Source: Neoscytalidium dimidiatum (taxonomy: Eukaryota; Ascomycota; Dothideomycetes; Botryosphaeriales; Botryosphaeriaceae). Taken from it: DNA of 64,000 bases. The translations under genes and the position numbers were made by a program. Positions 11,842-25,000 of the stretch are shown piece by piece; position 1 is the stretch's first letter, and the number at the start of each line of letters is the position of its first letter. Below the pieces are notes generated by a model. That model was not told the origin of the DNA and searched no databases. It saw only the letters and a list, made by a program, of their open reading frames with translations. The stretch spans positions 2,294,001 through 2,358,000 of the forward strand of contig CM074705.1 in the NCBI GenBank assembly GCA_037367355.1, in the 5' to 3' direction.

Positions 11842-12743
11842 GGTTCAGACTATGGCGCGAAAGGAGTGAAGAAAGGCTGTGGACCACGTGGGGAAAGGCG
11901 TCAATGAACGGGAGTGAGTGATGGCGTTCGTGAACACTGGAATGAAGGACTGTGGTGGAGAGGAAAAGGAAGAGGAGTGTGAGCGGGTGCGAAGATGAAG
12001 GTTTAAATGCATGTGAATCGGCGGGAACAGCGCCCGGATCAACCGATTTCCCGGTTGATGGGCCCAATTGACAGCTTTGATTGGCTGAAAATCAACTTGC
12101 GCGAGTGCTCATCCCGGTTTAGCTTGCTGTAAAGGGCAAGGGCGACGTCATTGCATCAACTACGGTGGACTGCCCTACTCTCAGCGCAATGCCTAAAAAC
12201 GCAGCTCATCAGATCTTTCCGCACCTACTGTGTAAATGCAGCAAAGCACGCCTTCAAAGGCCAGTGACACGGGGTTCTACTGCAGTCTTCTCGCACCATC
12301 ACTTTTCGTTCTTGCTCTGAACAGTTGCAGTCTATATGAGAGGCGACGACAGCGTCGTATTCCTAAGCACATCAAGCAGTCTCAGTTTCCGCCTACTGGG
12401 CGTTCTAAGCATACGTTGGTCGATAATATCTAGTAGCGACGTAATACATTCGATGCTGAATATCTCATTTCCATGTCACTACACACTGCTCCTCGAAGTT
12501 TTCTACATCTTGAAGTTTCAACGGAAAGGAGGTGTGTTCGGCGGCACTTGCTTGGCATATTTACTCTCAGTACCTTTTGGAACCACGACGAGCTACGCAC
12601 AATCGCCAGTCGAGCTGCAGGGAATTCAATCAATATCATTGGAATAACACGTGAGCCATACCAGATAAAGGAAGATTTCACATGTGATCAAGGTCGAATG
12701 AATCACCTATCTCGTTGCTCGCCTATGCCACCATATCTACGTA
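11842..12743. other. Promoter of secreted protein gene and 3' flank of ABC gene
   Basis: About 0.9 kb between two genes that both read leftwards. It holds the promoter of the secreted protein gene (CCAAT box near 12080) and the 3' UTR of the ABC transporter. No coding frame is supported. Confidence 0.55.
12080..12084 (-). promoter_or_regulatory. CCAAT box upstream of the secreted protein gene
   Basis: The minus strand reads TCAGCCAATCAAAG about 240 bp upstream of the ATG at 11841. This is close to the HAP consensus. Function is inferred. Confidence 0.4.
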
Positions 12744-15700
12744 CTACCGCACAGTTCCTTCCACGGCACCGTCCTTCCTCCCAAGCCTCCACCAGCGCCA
12801 ACTCCACCTCTCCCTCCTCGCCTTCAGCAAAGCATACGCTAGCAACCTGTACACCAGTGTACAAACACCCAACCACAACACACTCAAGCCGGGGTTCCCG
12901 CTCTGCAACCGATACAGCTGCAACACGTCCTCGCCCGTCTCGATCGGGCATCTCCCGTTCGCCAGCCTCTGGCCCTCGTTACACGTAAAGTCGACGCCCC
13001 TCAAACTGTACGGGGCCAAGTTCGCGATGACGTATTTGATCGGACTGAGATAATTCATATCCCTTAGAAACGTCGGCATATTGATGCTCATGATACCCGC
13101 CATGATCTGCGCCACCGACAGGAACACGCTCGTGACGTTGACCGCAAAGCCAGTGTGCGAGAAAAGCGTGTTGAACATGATGCCCAGACTCTCGCCGCAC
13201 GAGACGATGCAGAAGCAATTGAACGCCATGATGAAGAACAGCTCGACGGTGCGCGGCAGGCCGACGGCCAGGACCGCCAGGACGGCGAAGATCAGGCTCG
13301 TCACGATCTCGAAGGGCACCTCGATGGTGGTGTACTGCATGAAGAAGGCCTCGACGCTGTAGGCGCCGTCGTCGTGCTCGCGCGCGAACACGTCGCGCTC
13401 CATCGGGTAGACGGCGACGTTTTGCAGCATGCCGACGAAGTAGATCGACGGGATCTCCTGCAGGAAGCCAACCCGGTTCTGCACGCTGTAGTAGTCGTTC
13501 TTCAGCGGCGCGAAGAAGAGCGCCAGGATGCCGCCCAAGCCGACGACCTGCATGATGCGCGCGATCATCATGGGCGGCTGCCGCCAGAAGTTGAGCATCG
13601 CGCGACGGACCAGCAGCGGGTAGGCGACGTAGAAGGGCGTCATGCTGCGCTTGAGGCTGCCAAGCTCGGCAGGGCTGGCGGTGTGCGATGTGCTGGTGCG
13701 GTCGAGGGCGTGCTGTTGCTGGAACTTTTCGCTGGTCCAGCTATCGATGAGCCCGCGCACTTTAGCGCGGCTAGCAGCTTCTCTGGTTTCTTGTTGGAGG
13801 TCGACGGTGATGAGGTCTAGGGCGAAGTCGGCCGGGTTGGTGCTGCGGGGGCATTCGAAACCTTGGGCTGCGAAGTGCGGCAGCATGTTCCTGCCTGGGC
13901 CTGCGTACACGGGGAAGCCTCCGCGAGCCAGGAGCAAGACGTTGCCGAAATGACGGAAGAGATCAGACCGCGACTGATGGATCGTCAGGATCAGGGTACG
14001 GCCTTCTTCCGCAAGACCCCGCAGAACGTCGACAATAGATGAAGCTGTGAAAGCATCAAGGCCACTCGTCGGTTCGTCAAGAAGCAACACGCGGGGATCT
14101 GTGAGAATCTGAACTGCAATAGTGACACGACGCTTCTCACCACCGCTGATTCCCTTGACAAGTTCTCCACCTATGAGATTGTCCGCACAATCTTTCAATC
14201 CCATTTTAAGCAGGATATCCTCGGCGCGCCTGTTTTTCTCTTCCTTAGACATCCAGGAAGGGAGACGGAGCCCTGCGGCAAACCTGTGAAGATTCGTAAG
14301 TAGGTTGTAGTTGACGTAGTGTGCAATCTTACCTAAGTGTCTCCCTCACAGTGAGAGATGATAAGAGTGCGTCGTCGTCCTGTGTCACGTAGGAAATAAC
14401 AGACTCAAGCACTGAATCCGATGGGATAGCATCGTTGACAAGGAGCTGCCCGGAAGGATGATACTTGGTTGAGAAGCTGTTCTTCAAACGGTGGCCCATC
14501 GAGTTGAGAAGCGTGGTCTTGCCAGATCCCGAAGGCCCCATAATGATGTTCAAAACGCCAGGTTCAAACTGCGCTGAGACAGGCTTGAGGACCTCTAATT
14601 GCTTGGTCTTCCGACCCATCCAGTTCCGCTTTTCTATCTGCAAGGCGTAATTCTCGAGACGAATTTTGACGGTTCGGACATCCTCCAAGGATCTCGACGT
14701 CATCTTTTCCTTGCCGGCGGATTCGTCTGATTCGTCTTGACGCGCTCTGCCAATCTGCATCTCCACCTTCCAGTAGCGAAGGATGAATCCAGCACCGACG
14801 TAGAAGGCAAAGACGAAAGCCAAAAGGACAATGATGGGGCGCCAGATCCAGTTTGATGGGAAACCAAGTGACTCCATGATGTACTCGCCGGTGTATTGTT
14901 TGCACGCCGGATTTGAGGGTCCACCCTCTTCCGGGCAAGCGTAAAAGTGCCCGGTAAACTCATTCGCTGCAAGAGCACCGAAGGCGTAAAACTATCAAAA
15001 AGTCAGTTTTAAGCGGTCCTCCACCGATGGGATGCAGCGGGGAGGATATGGTAAGAGCGTGAGCGTCAACTTACGCAGTATGTCGTCCATTTGGTCCAGC
15101 GAACATATACAGGAATAGTATTGGACTGAATGAAATAGCCACAAGCCATCGACTGAAGCGTGTACGCCATGTTAGCAACCAGCGAAGCACCCGCGAAAGT
15201 GCGCGACACGGCCACGCAGGTCATTGCAAAGCACACAGCGATGTACTGCTCAAGAAGAATGATGGCAAAGAATGTCATGAACTGGGGTCCGTCCGCACGA
15301 AAACCGGCCATGAAGTAAAAAATCAAAGAGAACATTAGCGGTACTGGGAAATCTTCGATAAGCAAGCGGGCCAGTCTACGGCTGATGAGGAAACCTGGAA
15401 CGCTGACAACGCCCTCTCCGCGTTCACGATCGAAGAGCTCGATATCGATGGTCAGGCGGTAGACCTCGAATTGGAGGATCAGATATCCTTGCAAGGAAGA
15501 AGCAATGTAGAGAGCACCTTGCCGGGAGCGAATTCCAGACTGATCTTCGCCTAGCTGATAGAAAATGTACCCTGACGACCGCTTTAGCTTTCAGCTCATT
15601 TCCGAAGCGAGAACAAGCACAAACCTGTGATGATTGCCATCCCAATTGCCTCCAAGAAACTGCCAAACATGCCCATCGGATCCCGAATGGTGGTGATCCA

Positions 15701-17180
15701 TGTTCTGGCAGTCAGGACCCGAATTTGGCGGCCGAGTCGCGCATGATAGTCTTTACTTGACCGATTGGGAAGCGCCAAGGACGATGACCGCAGCTCATCA
15801 CTCGCGCTAAATTTTTCGCGAGAATGCGCTCTCCAGGCTGCTTTGATACCTTCTACGCGTGCAGAGGATGTTTCCTCGAGCTCCGGGGAACGGATGTCTA
15901 CAGCCACAATGTCGATCAGATGTTCAGCAGGATTGACGAAGGGAGGCAATTCATAGCCAAGGCCAGAAAAATACGGTAGAGCATCCGCGGCAGCACCGGA
16001 ATATGCGGTATGGCCTTTCGTCAGCAGCACAAGATTGTCGAAGAGATTCCAAATTTCAGAGCGCGGTTGGTGTACTGTGTGGGTTAGCGTGAACTTTCAG
16101 ATACTAGGATCTCCGGAGGCTTTTACTCGTAGTGATGATTGTCCTGCCCTTGCTTGCGAGATTTTTGAGAGTGCGGACCAGCTGGAAAGCACTAGTGGCG
16201 TCCAAGCCAGTAGTTGGCTCACTGCATGTCTCATTAGTCTTTTAGGCAGAGTGAGGGGCGGCGGCGTGAAGACGGCACGAAGGGGGACACACTCAAGGAA
16301 AAGAACAGAGGGATTTGCAAGCAACTAGGTTGAACCCATCATCAGTTCGTGCAATTGTAGCTGGAGTTTCAGAACAGTAGCTAACCTGCACACCAATGCT
16401 TGTCCGTCTCTTCTCTCCGCCACTGCACCCCTTGTGCACGCTGTTGCCAATCCTCGTGTCGGCGGCCTCTTTCAGACCCAGCTCGAGGATGACCTCGTCA
16501 ACGACGCGGCGGCGCTCTTCCTTGGTCACGGGTGAGGGCAGACGCAGGTCGGCGGCATACTGCATCGTCTCCCTCACGGTCAAGGTGGGCTGGAGCACAT
16601 CTGTTTGCATGACATAGGCGCTGATGCCCGACAAGTCGCCGCGGACTCGGTGGCCGTTGAACAGCGTCTGGCCGGCGATATCCAGCCGGCGTCCGTGCAT
16701 GCGGTTTGACATGACATTCAGCAGCGTTGTCTTGCCTGAGCCGCTGCCTCCAATGATTGCGGTCAGGCTGCCGCTCGGCATGTCTGCGGAGACATCGTGC
16801 AGGATTGCCTTGAGGTCGCGCGAGGCGTCGGCCTCGACATCGCGTTCGTGCTTCCCGGCCTTGCGGGAGGCCAGCGCCTGAAGCGCGGCAGCCGGGCGGG
16901 CGGGAGAGACATCGACCTGCACCGACAGATGGCGCACGGAGACGTCGACGGGCGCAACGGCTCGCAGAGAGATGTCATTGCCGCTACCGAGATCGTGCCA
17001 ACTTTGTTTCACGGCCGGGTCGAGGCGGGCGTGCTGGGGCTCAGACTCGAGCTTAAGGTTGGCATGAGTTTGTGTCTCACCCGCACCGGCCGGGCTCGAG
17101 TGGGTGGCGGCCGGGGCGCCCTGGCTGCCAATTGACTTTTCGACGTCGTGGTCCATCGATTCGGCAGGTTTGGCGGGCAT
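12744..17180 (-). CDS. Full-length ABCG (WHITE-type) transporter, YOL075C-like
   Basis: Seven exons on the minus strand: 16386-17180, 16293-16324, 16127-16221, 15625-16074, 15075-15571, 14333-14991 and 12744-14283. They total 1,355 residues, close to yeast YOL075C. Order is NBD-TMD-NBD-TMD. NBD1 has Walker A GGSGSGKTT near residue 140, signature CSGGEKRR near 255, and DEPTTGLDATSA across exons 2-3. NBD2 has GPSGSGKTT near 770, ISGGEKRR near 887 and LLLDEPTSGLDA near 905. Each NBD is followed by about six hydrophobic helices. Both ATP sites keep their main residues. In the forward NBD-TMD order it is a WHITE/ABCG full transporter, not a PDR type (reverse order of motifs and larger size). It likely exports lipids or toxic compounds from a membrane; the substrate is unknown. 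Exon 2 is only 32 nt. ATG 17180 is the first ATG in frame. Confidence 0.92.
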
Positions 17181-17456
17181 TGGGCGTCGCGTTCGGTCGC
17201 CTCGCTCGCGCAGCTGGTGTTCATGAAGCCGAAGCTGAAGCTGAAGCTGCCATGAGCGCTGGGCGAGGAATGCAAGAGAGAGCACGCACGCGCGCGTCCA
17301 GGCCGTCAGTCCCTTGCGTGCGGTGAGGCCGAGGGGGGCCAGCACCGAGCACTGCAGGACTGGGCGGCGGCCGAGAGGCTCGTAGAGGGCCGGCGCTCAT
17401 TCGCAGGCTGCGCAAAGAGCTCTAACCGAGCATCGCTTATACCACCCGCCGCACTC

Positions 17457-17461
17457 ATTGG
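17457..17461 (-). promoter_or_regulatory. CCAAT box upstream of the ABC transporter
   Basis: The minus strand reads CAGCCAATGAG 277 bp upstream of the ATG at 17180. Motif and distance fit a HAP site. Function is inferred. Confidence 0.4.
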
Positions 17462-20400
17462 CTGTCTGCCGCGCGCCCGCAGAGGCCGGACGGCCGCGCA
17501 ACGTTGCGCTGTGCTGCGCCGCGTCGCTGTTGCTCGCCGTTCATGCGAAAAGCGCTGGGAGTGCTGCACGCAATACCGCGCTGCCTTAGCGAGCTGCATG
17601 TAGCAAGGCCGAGGGCGCGTTGGCTGCGGCCGCCGCGCGTGGTGCGCCTCTTCAACACCACCTCCTGCTGCCCGCTGCCCGCTGCCTGCTGCCCGCCTCA
17701 CCATCCCACGCCGGCCGCCATCTGTTGTTCCTGGTCCAAACACGCGGCGCCCAAGACCACGCGGCCCTCCAGAGCCGTCCCGCGTGGGATACGCGAACGC
17801 CGGCCCGTCGACGTCTCGTCTCGAGCCGCCGTTCATGTCAACCGCGCGCCCTCGATGCACTTCCAGCGTGCCCATCACGCCCGACGAACGCCTCCCTGGA
17901 CCCTGCAACAGCGCTTTGCGTCGGCTCCCTCTGCTCGGGATCCCCCCGCCAATTTCGACCTCTCCCACGATGCTGGCTCTCCGGCTAAGCTTCAACCTAA
18001 AATCCATCGCCCTCGCAACTTTCCAAGGAGCCGGAAAATTGGCAAGGCTGCCGCGCGCGGGGCAGGTGCTCCGGCGCGGGCGTCGTCCGTCGGCGTGTGG
18101 CTGACGATGGAGGCGAGAGGGAGGATTGGGAGCGAAAGCGAGCAGGCCGGCGGATAACGTTATGCGTGGCTCGTGGCGCTCCGCAGCAACACCACGACTC
18201 GCCATCTGAATCTCCGGCCTGGAAACGAGGCAGATCCTACATCATCGCTGCTGGAGCCATCTCGGTCGCTGCCGCCAAACGTCTGTGCGCCATGATGCAT
18301 GTCAGTTGCAGGCCCAAGCCGTCTCTCTTTTTTTGCCCTCATCAACCTCCCTCCAAAGCCGTGATATGCAGATCTCCCGGCGCCAGCCATTCTCGCTGCC
18401 CGCCGCCTGACTCACTCAAACCGCCCCAAGACTTCTCGCCCACCGGCTCTCACACGCAGCAACCGAGTGGGCCTGCGGCGATCAAAGCAATCATTGCGAC
18501 CGTCGGAAGCTGCCCTTCGAGCGCCTGTGGCCCCCCCCTACGCCTCATTTGCCCGGCCGCTCGGCGTCTGGCCACGGCAATAATCCGCCAACTGACTCTC
18601 CCGTTGCGATCCCTTTTCGCATCACCAAGCCCACCGGTGGAGCACGCCAGTGGGCCTTCTCGGCTCTTGCAAATCCGCATCGATCGTGCGAACCACGCGG
18701 CGTGCCGACTCTGCCATGTTTACGGAGCGCGCTCCCGTGAAATGCTACAGCACTGACAGCTGTCCTGCGGATATGCAGCGTAGGTTACACCACATGCGAG
18801 CAGTAGGAGGCCGTCCCACTGCCTGATGTTTCACCCCGTCGCAGCAGCAGCATCGTCATCGTCGGAAGCAGCAACCTGGCGAAAGTGAGCCATCATCAAC
18901 CGTCGTGTGCGCTCAATTGGCCAGGGGCTCGCGAGAGTCGCCGCCCAGCGCTGCGAATTTCCTCCGCATGCAGCATGCGGCGCCATCACAGATCAGAACG
19001 CCCACATGCACAAAAGCAAGCACGCTGCCTGGTAAGGCTGAGCGATGTCCGCCAATCGACCGGAAGCCACGCGATAATGGGCTCGGCGAAACGGCGCATC
19101 GTACACACAAGGGAGCGGGCCCACGAGGCGGCCAAGCATCGTGAAGCAACCGGCAGCCACGCCATTCACGAGTCGGAAGAAAGCGGTCTGATGAGGGCTT
19201 GCATGCTGCAGCTCCGTCCCCTTCGAGACTCGTTCGTCGATGGATGTGGTCGCCTGCGCAAATCCCCTCAATTCTCGACTCACCTCATCACCACCATCCT
19301 TCGCAGCTCCACGAGAGAGGCGCGAGAGCGCTAGCAAATAGCACCATGAGCCCTTGCCTGTTGCGGCGCCGCTCGCGTTGGCGGCTGCCTCTACCAATCC
19401 TTCGCCGACTGACCCACAGACGCAGGGCCCCCAGCCAGACAAGCCCCCGGCATCCCCTGATTGATCAATTCATCTGACCACCCCCCCTCATCGCCAATCA
19501 TCAAGCAAGAGCCAAAAACAAGACCCCTACCTACCAACACACGACGCCGTCCGTCGGAGATTGGAGGTTCCCCATCACCCATTTCCCAAATGAGTTGGAT
19601 TGCGAGAGATGTGAGGGGTGTGCGCAGAGTCCGCGGTAAATCCCATTGAGGATCGGTTGACGAGAGCATGAACGCTCGCGGACGGGGCAAGGGTGCCAAC
19701 GCTCACCAGCCTGCCAAAGCCATACCATTGCAGACACGCAAGTCCTAGACCCACACATTTACGGAGTGAAGTCCAAGCATCCCCGCGTCCCAAGAAATGC
19801 ATGTCCACCTTTCTGTGAGTCCTTTTGAGCTTGGACAGACTGCCCTGTGCACCCACCAGCACCAGCGCTCGCATCCTCAAATCAACCACACACCTCGCGT
19901 ATCCTATCATGAGTCTCCAAAGGCGAAATGCCGAGCTCCGAACAAGAAAGCATCGTGGCAGCAACCCGCACAGCCCCCCCTCGAAAGCTTCTGATCGACG
20001 AACCCCGTCAGCAGCCACCATCACTCCTGATCCCGCGCTCGCGGAGGCTGATGACCGTTCGAGAAGTAACCCCCCTGCAGATGAAGAGGCCTTACAAGCC
20101 CCATGCCGCATGTGGTCGCACGCGCGTTTGCTGATGGGCGTCGGTGCACAAGGGGTGCAGCAGCCTGCGTGCGCCATGTGTGTGATGGGCGGCGGGGCAT
20201 CTCACAGCAGCTGGAGGTCATCTGACCAGAGGTGTGTGTGCAATGGCTGGTGAGTGGTTGCTCTGCAACGGCGTTGTCGTCCTCGGTCGCACAAGGACAG
20301 CTGCTCCCGACAGTCGCCAGCCCGCCGAAGCGTCCGAACGAAGCTTACAACCATCGTCAGAAAAGGGTAGGTAGCTGGTGTGGAGTCATGAGGAGGACAT

Positions 20401-21402
20401 GATGCAATAGATCGAGGGGGGGGAATGGAGACACCGTCGTTGCCCTTCGGCCGCGGCCGAACTGAGCAAGTGGATGTGTAAGCATACCGGAGGACGGCCG
20501 TGACCGGGCACATGTTGGCATCAATAAGCAAGCCTCCAACCACACTCATCTCACACGGGGCTATCGAATCGAAAGGGCCAGACCGTACAGCCCGTCCGCC
20601 GCCACGGACGACATCGCCCACTCTTCTTTGCCTCCGTGATGGAGACGGCAAGGCGGAGCAAAAGTGCCCGTGGGTAGCGGAGATCGTGTGCCTCACGATA
20701 CCACGCGTGGATAGTATAGTATGTATTGGGGGGGGGGTGGTGGGCATGTGCGAAATAGCAGCTGCTAATATCATCAACGGACCCGACTCCGCTCCATCCT
20801 CGAGTATTCATTCCCACGGATCTCGCTTTCCTACTTTCTTTCCAGCTTGTCACTACCGAATAAAAAAGGGGACTCGCACGGCACAGCTATCCGAAGAGCT
20901 ACACACACAAAGATACTGCCCGCGCAACGTGTCTGCAGGTACCGTTGCGGGGACTGTTATCCAAGTTTCTTTCCTTGCACCGCTTAATGCCTGTCCCCGG
21001 GGGGGTGCCCGTGTTGACTCCGCTGCCCGCCTACCCAGCTAAAACTCTCTCTCTCCCCCCCATGCATCGGCTTTTTCCTCTGCCCACGCCCGCTCTTCAT
21101 ACCCGGCGGGCACCGTGGCGCGCTCACTCTTCTTCGTCCCACGGAGCTATCACCGTTGCTGCCCCACGCCCTCTTTTCACACGCACTTCGTCCGCCCCAC
21201 ACGTGGCAACGTCACCGATGGACGACGGATCGCGATCGCGCTGGCTGCACGATGCAGTCGCTAGCGTTGCGCAGCCGTACGCGGTAATTCTGCACCACCG
21301 GCGGGGGGTTTAACGCTCCCTCTCTCTCTTTTTGCTTCTTCTCCTGCTGCTGCTGCTGCGGCTGCGGCTCTCGCTAGCCCGTTAGGAGCCCTCGCTGCTT
21401 TT

Positions 21403-21421
21403 TCTCTCTCTCTCTCTCTCT
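21403..21421. repeat. TC microsatellite
   Basis: About nine TC units inside a longer pyrimidine-rich tract on the plus strand, in the gene-free segment. Confidence 0.75.
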
Positions 21422-21981
21422 TCCTTCCTGCACGAGTCAGCCCATCGAAGGACCACGAGGCGCCGTTGCAGACAACGGCCGGAAGTGCGTCATCGCGCTG
21501 CGGGTTTTCGTGGGTGGTGTGAAGGCCGATCATCCTTTCTTCGGTTCGGCGCCGTTGGGCGGTTGGGGGTGGTCAAAGTTATATTGCTTTTTCCCTTCCC
21601 TCCAACTCATCTGCTGTGCTTATCTTTCGTCCGCCTTGGAGGGTTCGAAGGGAGCGAGGCAGACACGTGCTTGCATGTCACTGCTGGGCGGTGCTGCTCG
21701 GACGGTCTTATTTCTTTCTTCTCATTGGTGCTTGGGGCAAGGGGCAGGACAGGGTGTCGCAAGTTAGTCAGTAGGAGGGCCGAGAGGGCAGTTGTTGCGT
21801 TGCGCTGCGCTGCGGTCGCTCTCTTCGTCAGGGTGGAATAGGGCCGAGTGGCAGCACAGGTTGTTTGCCCGAAGGGCAGGGCAAACAAAGAAGGGAGAAG
21901 AGAATGGCAGGAAAAGACTTCCGAAAGCTGGAGCAACCTCCGAGCCCTGCATTCTCCGTCTCGTCTGCTGCTGCTGCAACA

Positions 21982-22012
<31 letters not shown>
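21982..22012. repeat. TGCG tetranucleotide microsatellite
   Basis: More than seven consecutive TGCG units. Frames through it encode repeated Arg-Ala-Cys-Val, an artefact of the repeat. Confidence 0.85.
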
Positions 22013-25000
22013 AGTTGTCGAAAGCCCAATATCAACAGCCCTGCCTTTTTTTTTTTTTCCCCCTCCCCTCTCTCGGCTTCAGCCTCCCGGCGGCGCGGGA
22101 GCGATCGAGATTCAAACAGCGACGGTCGCCGGACGATCAGGCTGAAGAATGCCGGGAGGGGCGCTGGTGCGGAAATGACTCCGGCCACGGGAAAGAGCAG
22201 GAAATCCCATTCTCCAAGTCTTCGCTTTTGTTCCATTATGCCATCCCGCCCGCTTCCAGCGGCTTTCCCATGGTGCCCGATCGGGAATTGGCGTCGCGGA
22301 TTGACGGGGGATACCAAGAGGACGCATCCCATGACGGGAGCGGATACGCGCGGGAGGGGAGGGGGAGGGGAGAGAGAAAGAGTCAAGGGTGAACGCCGCG
22401 TGGACAGCCAGGGTTTCTTTTTTCCTTTTTTTTTTTTCTTATGACCATCAACCCACACATAACCGTCGTTTGGACCCTGGTGGTTTCTTTCCCTTGTCTC
22501 GACACGCTCTGGTGGGCTCGTGGGCACGGAGAACACTCCGTTACCCTCCTTGGGCCTCCTCCCCCCCTCGAACCGAATTGCCGATAGGAGCCGGAAAAGG
22601 GTCTTGATCAACAGTACACATCGTCCTCATTCTATCGTCATATCCTTCTTTCCCCCCGCGCCCAGCGAGAATTTTTAATGCTTCAGAGAAAGGGCGATCG
22701 GACGCTCCGATCGAAGATCGCTCTTCATCCGTTACGAATTGGAACAGCGAGGGAGGACCTTCTCCTCCCGAGGCGAGAAAAAGAGCGAGACGGGGACGAC
22801 GGGCTGTGTCTGGGGAGCGGAAGCCCGACTCGCGATCCACGGCTCGATCCGTAGCGCACTTGCGCCGTGCGTTTTTTTTTTTTTTTTTCTCTAAGGAGCG
22901 AGATCTCTCCGTCTAGCTCTCCCTATGCCGACGGATGGCTGGTGGGGAGCTTCGGACGGTAGACCGGGCTCCTGAGCCGGTGGCATGATGCGGCTTGCCG
23001 GTCGTCATGCTCGGCGGAGGGATGAGTGAAGTGTCCGCGCTGGAGAAGGGGGGGCCGCGGGTAGAATGATGCGAAGCAAACGACAGAGGAGTTGAGTCAA
23101 GAGGGCAGAGGAGCAGTGTTATCCATTCGCGAAGGGCACTGACATCCCATGTACGTGATGTGCCAGCAGCACCAGCAGCAGCAACAGCAGCAAACACTGC
23201 AGGAAATGGTGGTCGCTCGACAATTTCTCACACCACCTATACACACCATTACTCGTCCCTTCTCCCTGACTGCCGTTTCGTGCGGCACTGGCCGCGGCGA
23301 GCATGGCCCAGCCAACCGGAGTGTTTTCAGTACGCGGGCTTATGACGGAACCGGAGGCAGATTGATTAAAATTATGGGGGGGAGCCAGTTGATCAACGGC
23401 CGGCGACCCTTCCTTCTTGACTCGTTGAGACTGTAGTAATCCACCATTGAGGGTGTATCTCGCCTGTCTTTCTCTCTACATCCGCCACCGCGGTGGTTCG
23501 AGTGCCGGTCCTTTTTAGTCGTGGACTCGACAATCGCTGTCATTACACGTGCTCTTTCCCGGGCCATTATTCGTGCGCACCCGGCCGGGAGAGCGCCTGA
23601 ATCATATACAACACGTGGAGCCGAGAGAAGAGCTTCTTCCACTATTGCACGGGACATGAAACCGGGAAAGAGAAAGAAAAGAAGGTTGCCACGCTGTGCA
23701 AAAAAAAAAAAAAAAGAAAGAGCAGAAGTGTACGTTGCGCCACACACATACCCCAGGCCTCGCTACGAGAGGAAAAGAAAAAGAAAATAAAACATGCATA
23801 CGCGAGGCGGGTGCTCGCCGCCGTTCTGGCTCCGCCCCGGCCTTTAATGGTAGCTGTGCCACACGGACGTACCAACGGCCTCGACGACGGGAGCCACCAA
23901 AAAAACCCGTGCCATTCGAATCGCACGTTACCGGAGCAGCCCGCGCGATGCTTGGGCCCGACTGGCCGCGAGCTGCCCTATCAAACGTCTCACAATTGGT
24001 CCAATGCGCAGCAGCGGGCTCTCATGCGCTCTCACGCCCAGCGAATGTGCGTACGTACAGTACGTCTGCGATTCGTGGGGCGTCTCGATCGAGGCGTCCG
24101 CCGCCCGAGTTCCCCATCCACGCAAGGAACGGGCGTAGCACGCCCGTTATATGCCAGACAGCCAGCTACGCAGCCGGCGCAGTTTTTGTTGAAAGCGTGT
24201 ATAGAAGCCTTGCCCTAAAAGAAAGAGTGGGGAAAAGAAAGGAAAAAAAAAAAAACAGAGGCAAGGCACCCCACGGTTACACGGGCATTCAGAAAAAGGC
24301 ACAGGGGAAAAAGAAAAGGCAAGAATGAAAGGGACGGCACGGTTAAAAAGCAAAATAGTTTCCCATCGCAGTAAGAAGCGCGATGACGACTTTTCCGCCC
24401 GCGCGCGCAATACCGGTGCTGCAACTACATGGGTTCCGAAGCGCCACAATCGCATGGTTTGAGGGGCGATGGGGGCCGCGAGTCAGCGGTCATTCCGCGC
24501 GAGAGAAAAGAGCGGGATGTTTGGGGGGGTTAAGGGCAAGCAGTTGGCGCCGGCAACCCGTCTTTTCCCTTTCGGCTATGCTCTTTTTGGGTGGCTTGGT
24601 GATCTGAAGTCATTTTTGGTTTTATTGTTTTCTTTTCTCTCTTCTATGCGAACGTAGCTAATGCATCATGTATCTTTTGAACATGCTTTTCCTCGAGAGA
24701 AGGATGGAACGAATTGCCGTTCTCGCAACCTTAAACCGTTTTCCCCCCAAGCGGGGCGGGAAGAAGGCTGGGGCGGGAAAAAGATTGTGATTGTAGGAGA
24801 TGTACCGGCTCGAAGCGTGGAGAAAGTGAAAAAAAAAAAATCTTTTACTTCGGAAGTCAATCGTGCATGGAGACGGATGCGATGCAAAAGCTAGGCCGGG
24901 GGGCCAAAGAGGTAGACGAGGCAGAGGAAAGAGAAAGAAGGGCGAGCGAAGGGGGCAATGGAGACAGCCAAGAGACGGGTAATGCACGAGATCAGGCCAA

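Noticed and set aside
17306..18205. Minus-strand frame of 299 codons upstream of the ABC transporter
   Set aside because: Arg/Pro-rich translation of GC-rich promoter DNA; no ATG-initiated conserved sequence and not joined to the transporter frame by a plausible intron.
21607..22611. Minus-strand frame of 334 codons in the gene-free segment
   Set aside because: It runs through poly-T/poly-A and TGCG microsatellites (KKKKKGKKK, HARTHARTHA), has no domain, and no family-like stretch.
23440..23520. T-loop-like GGTTCGAGTGCC, considered as a tRNA
   Set aside because: No matching acceptor stem, D-loop or anticodon arm could be folded upstream.
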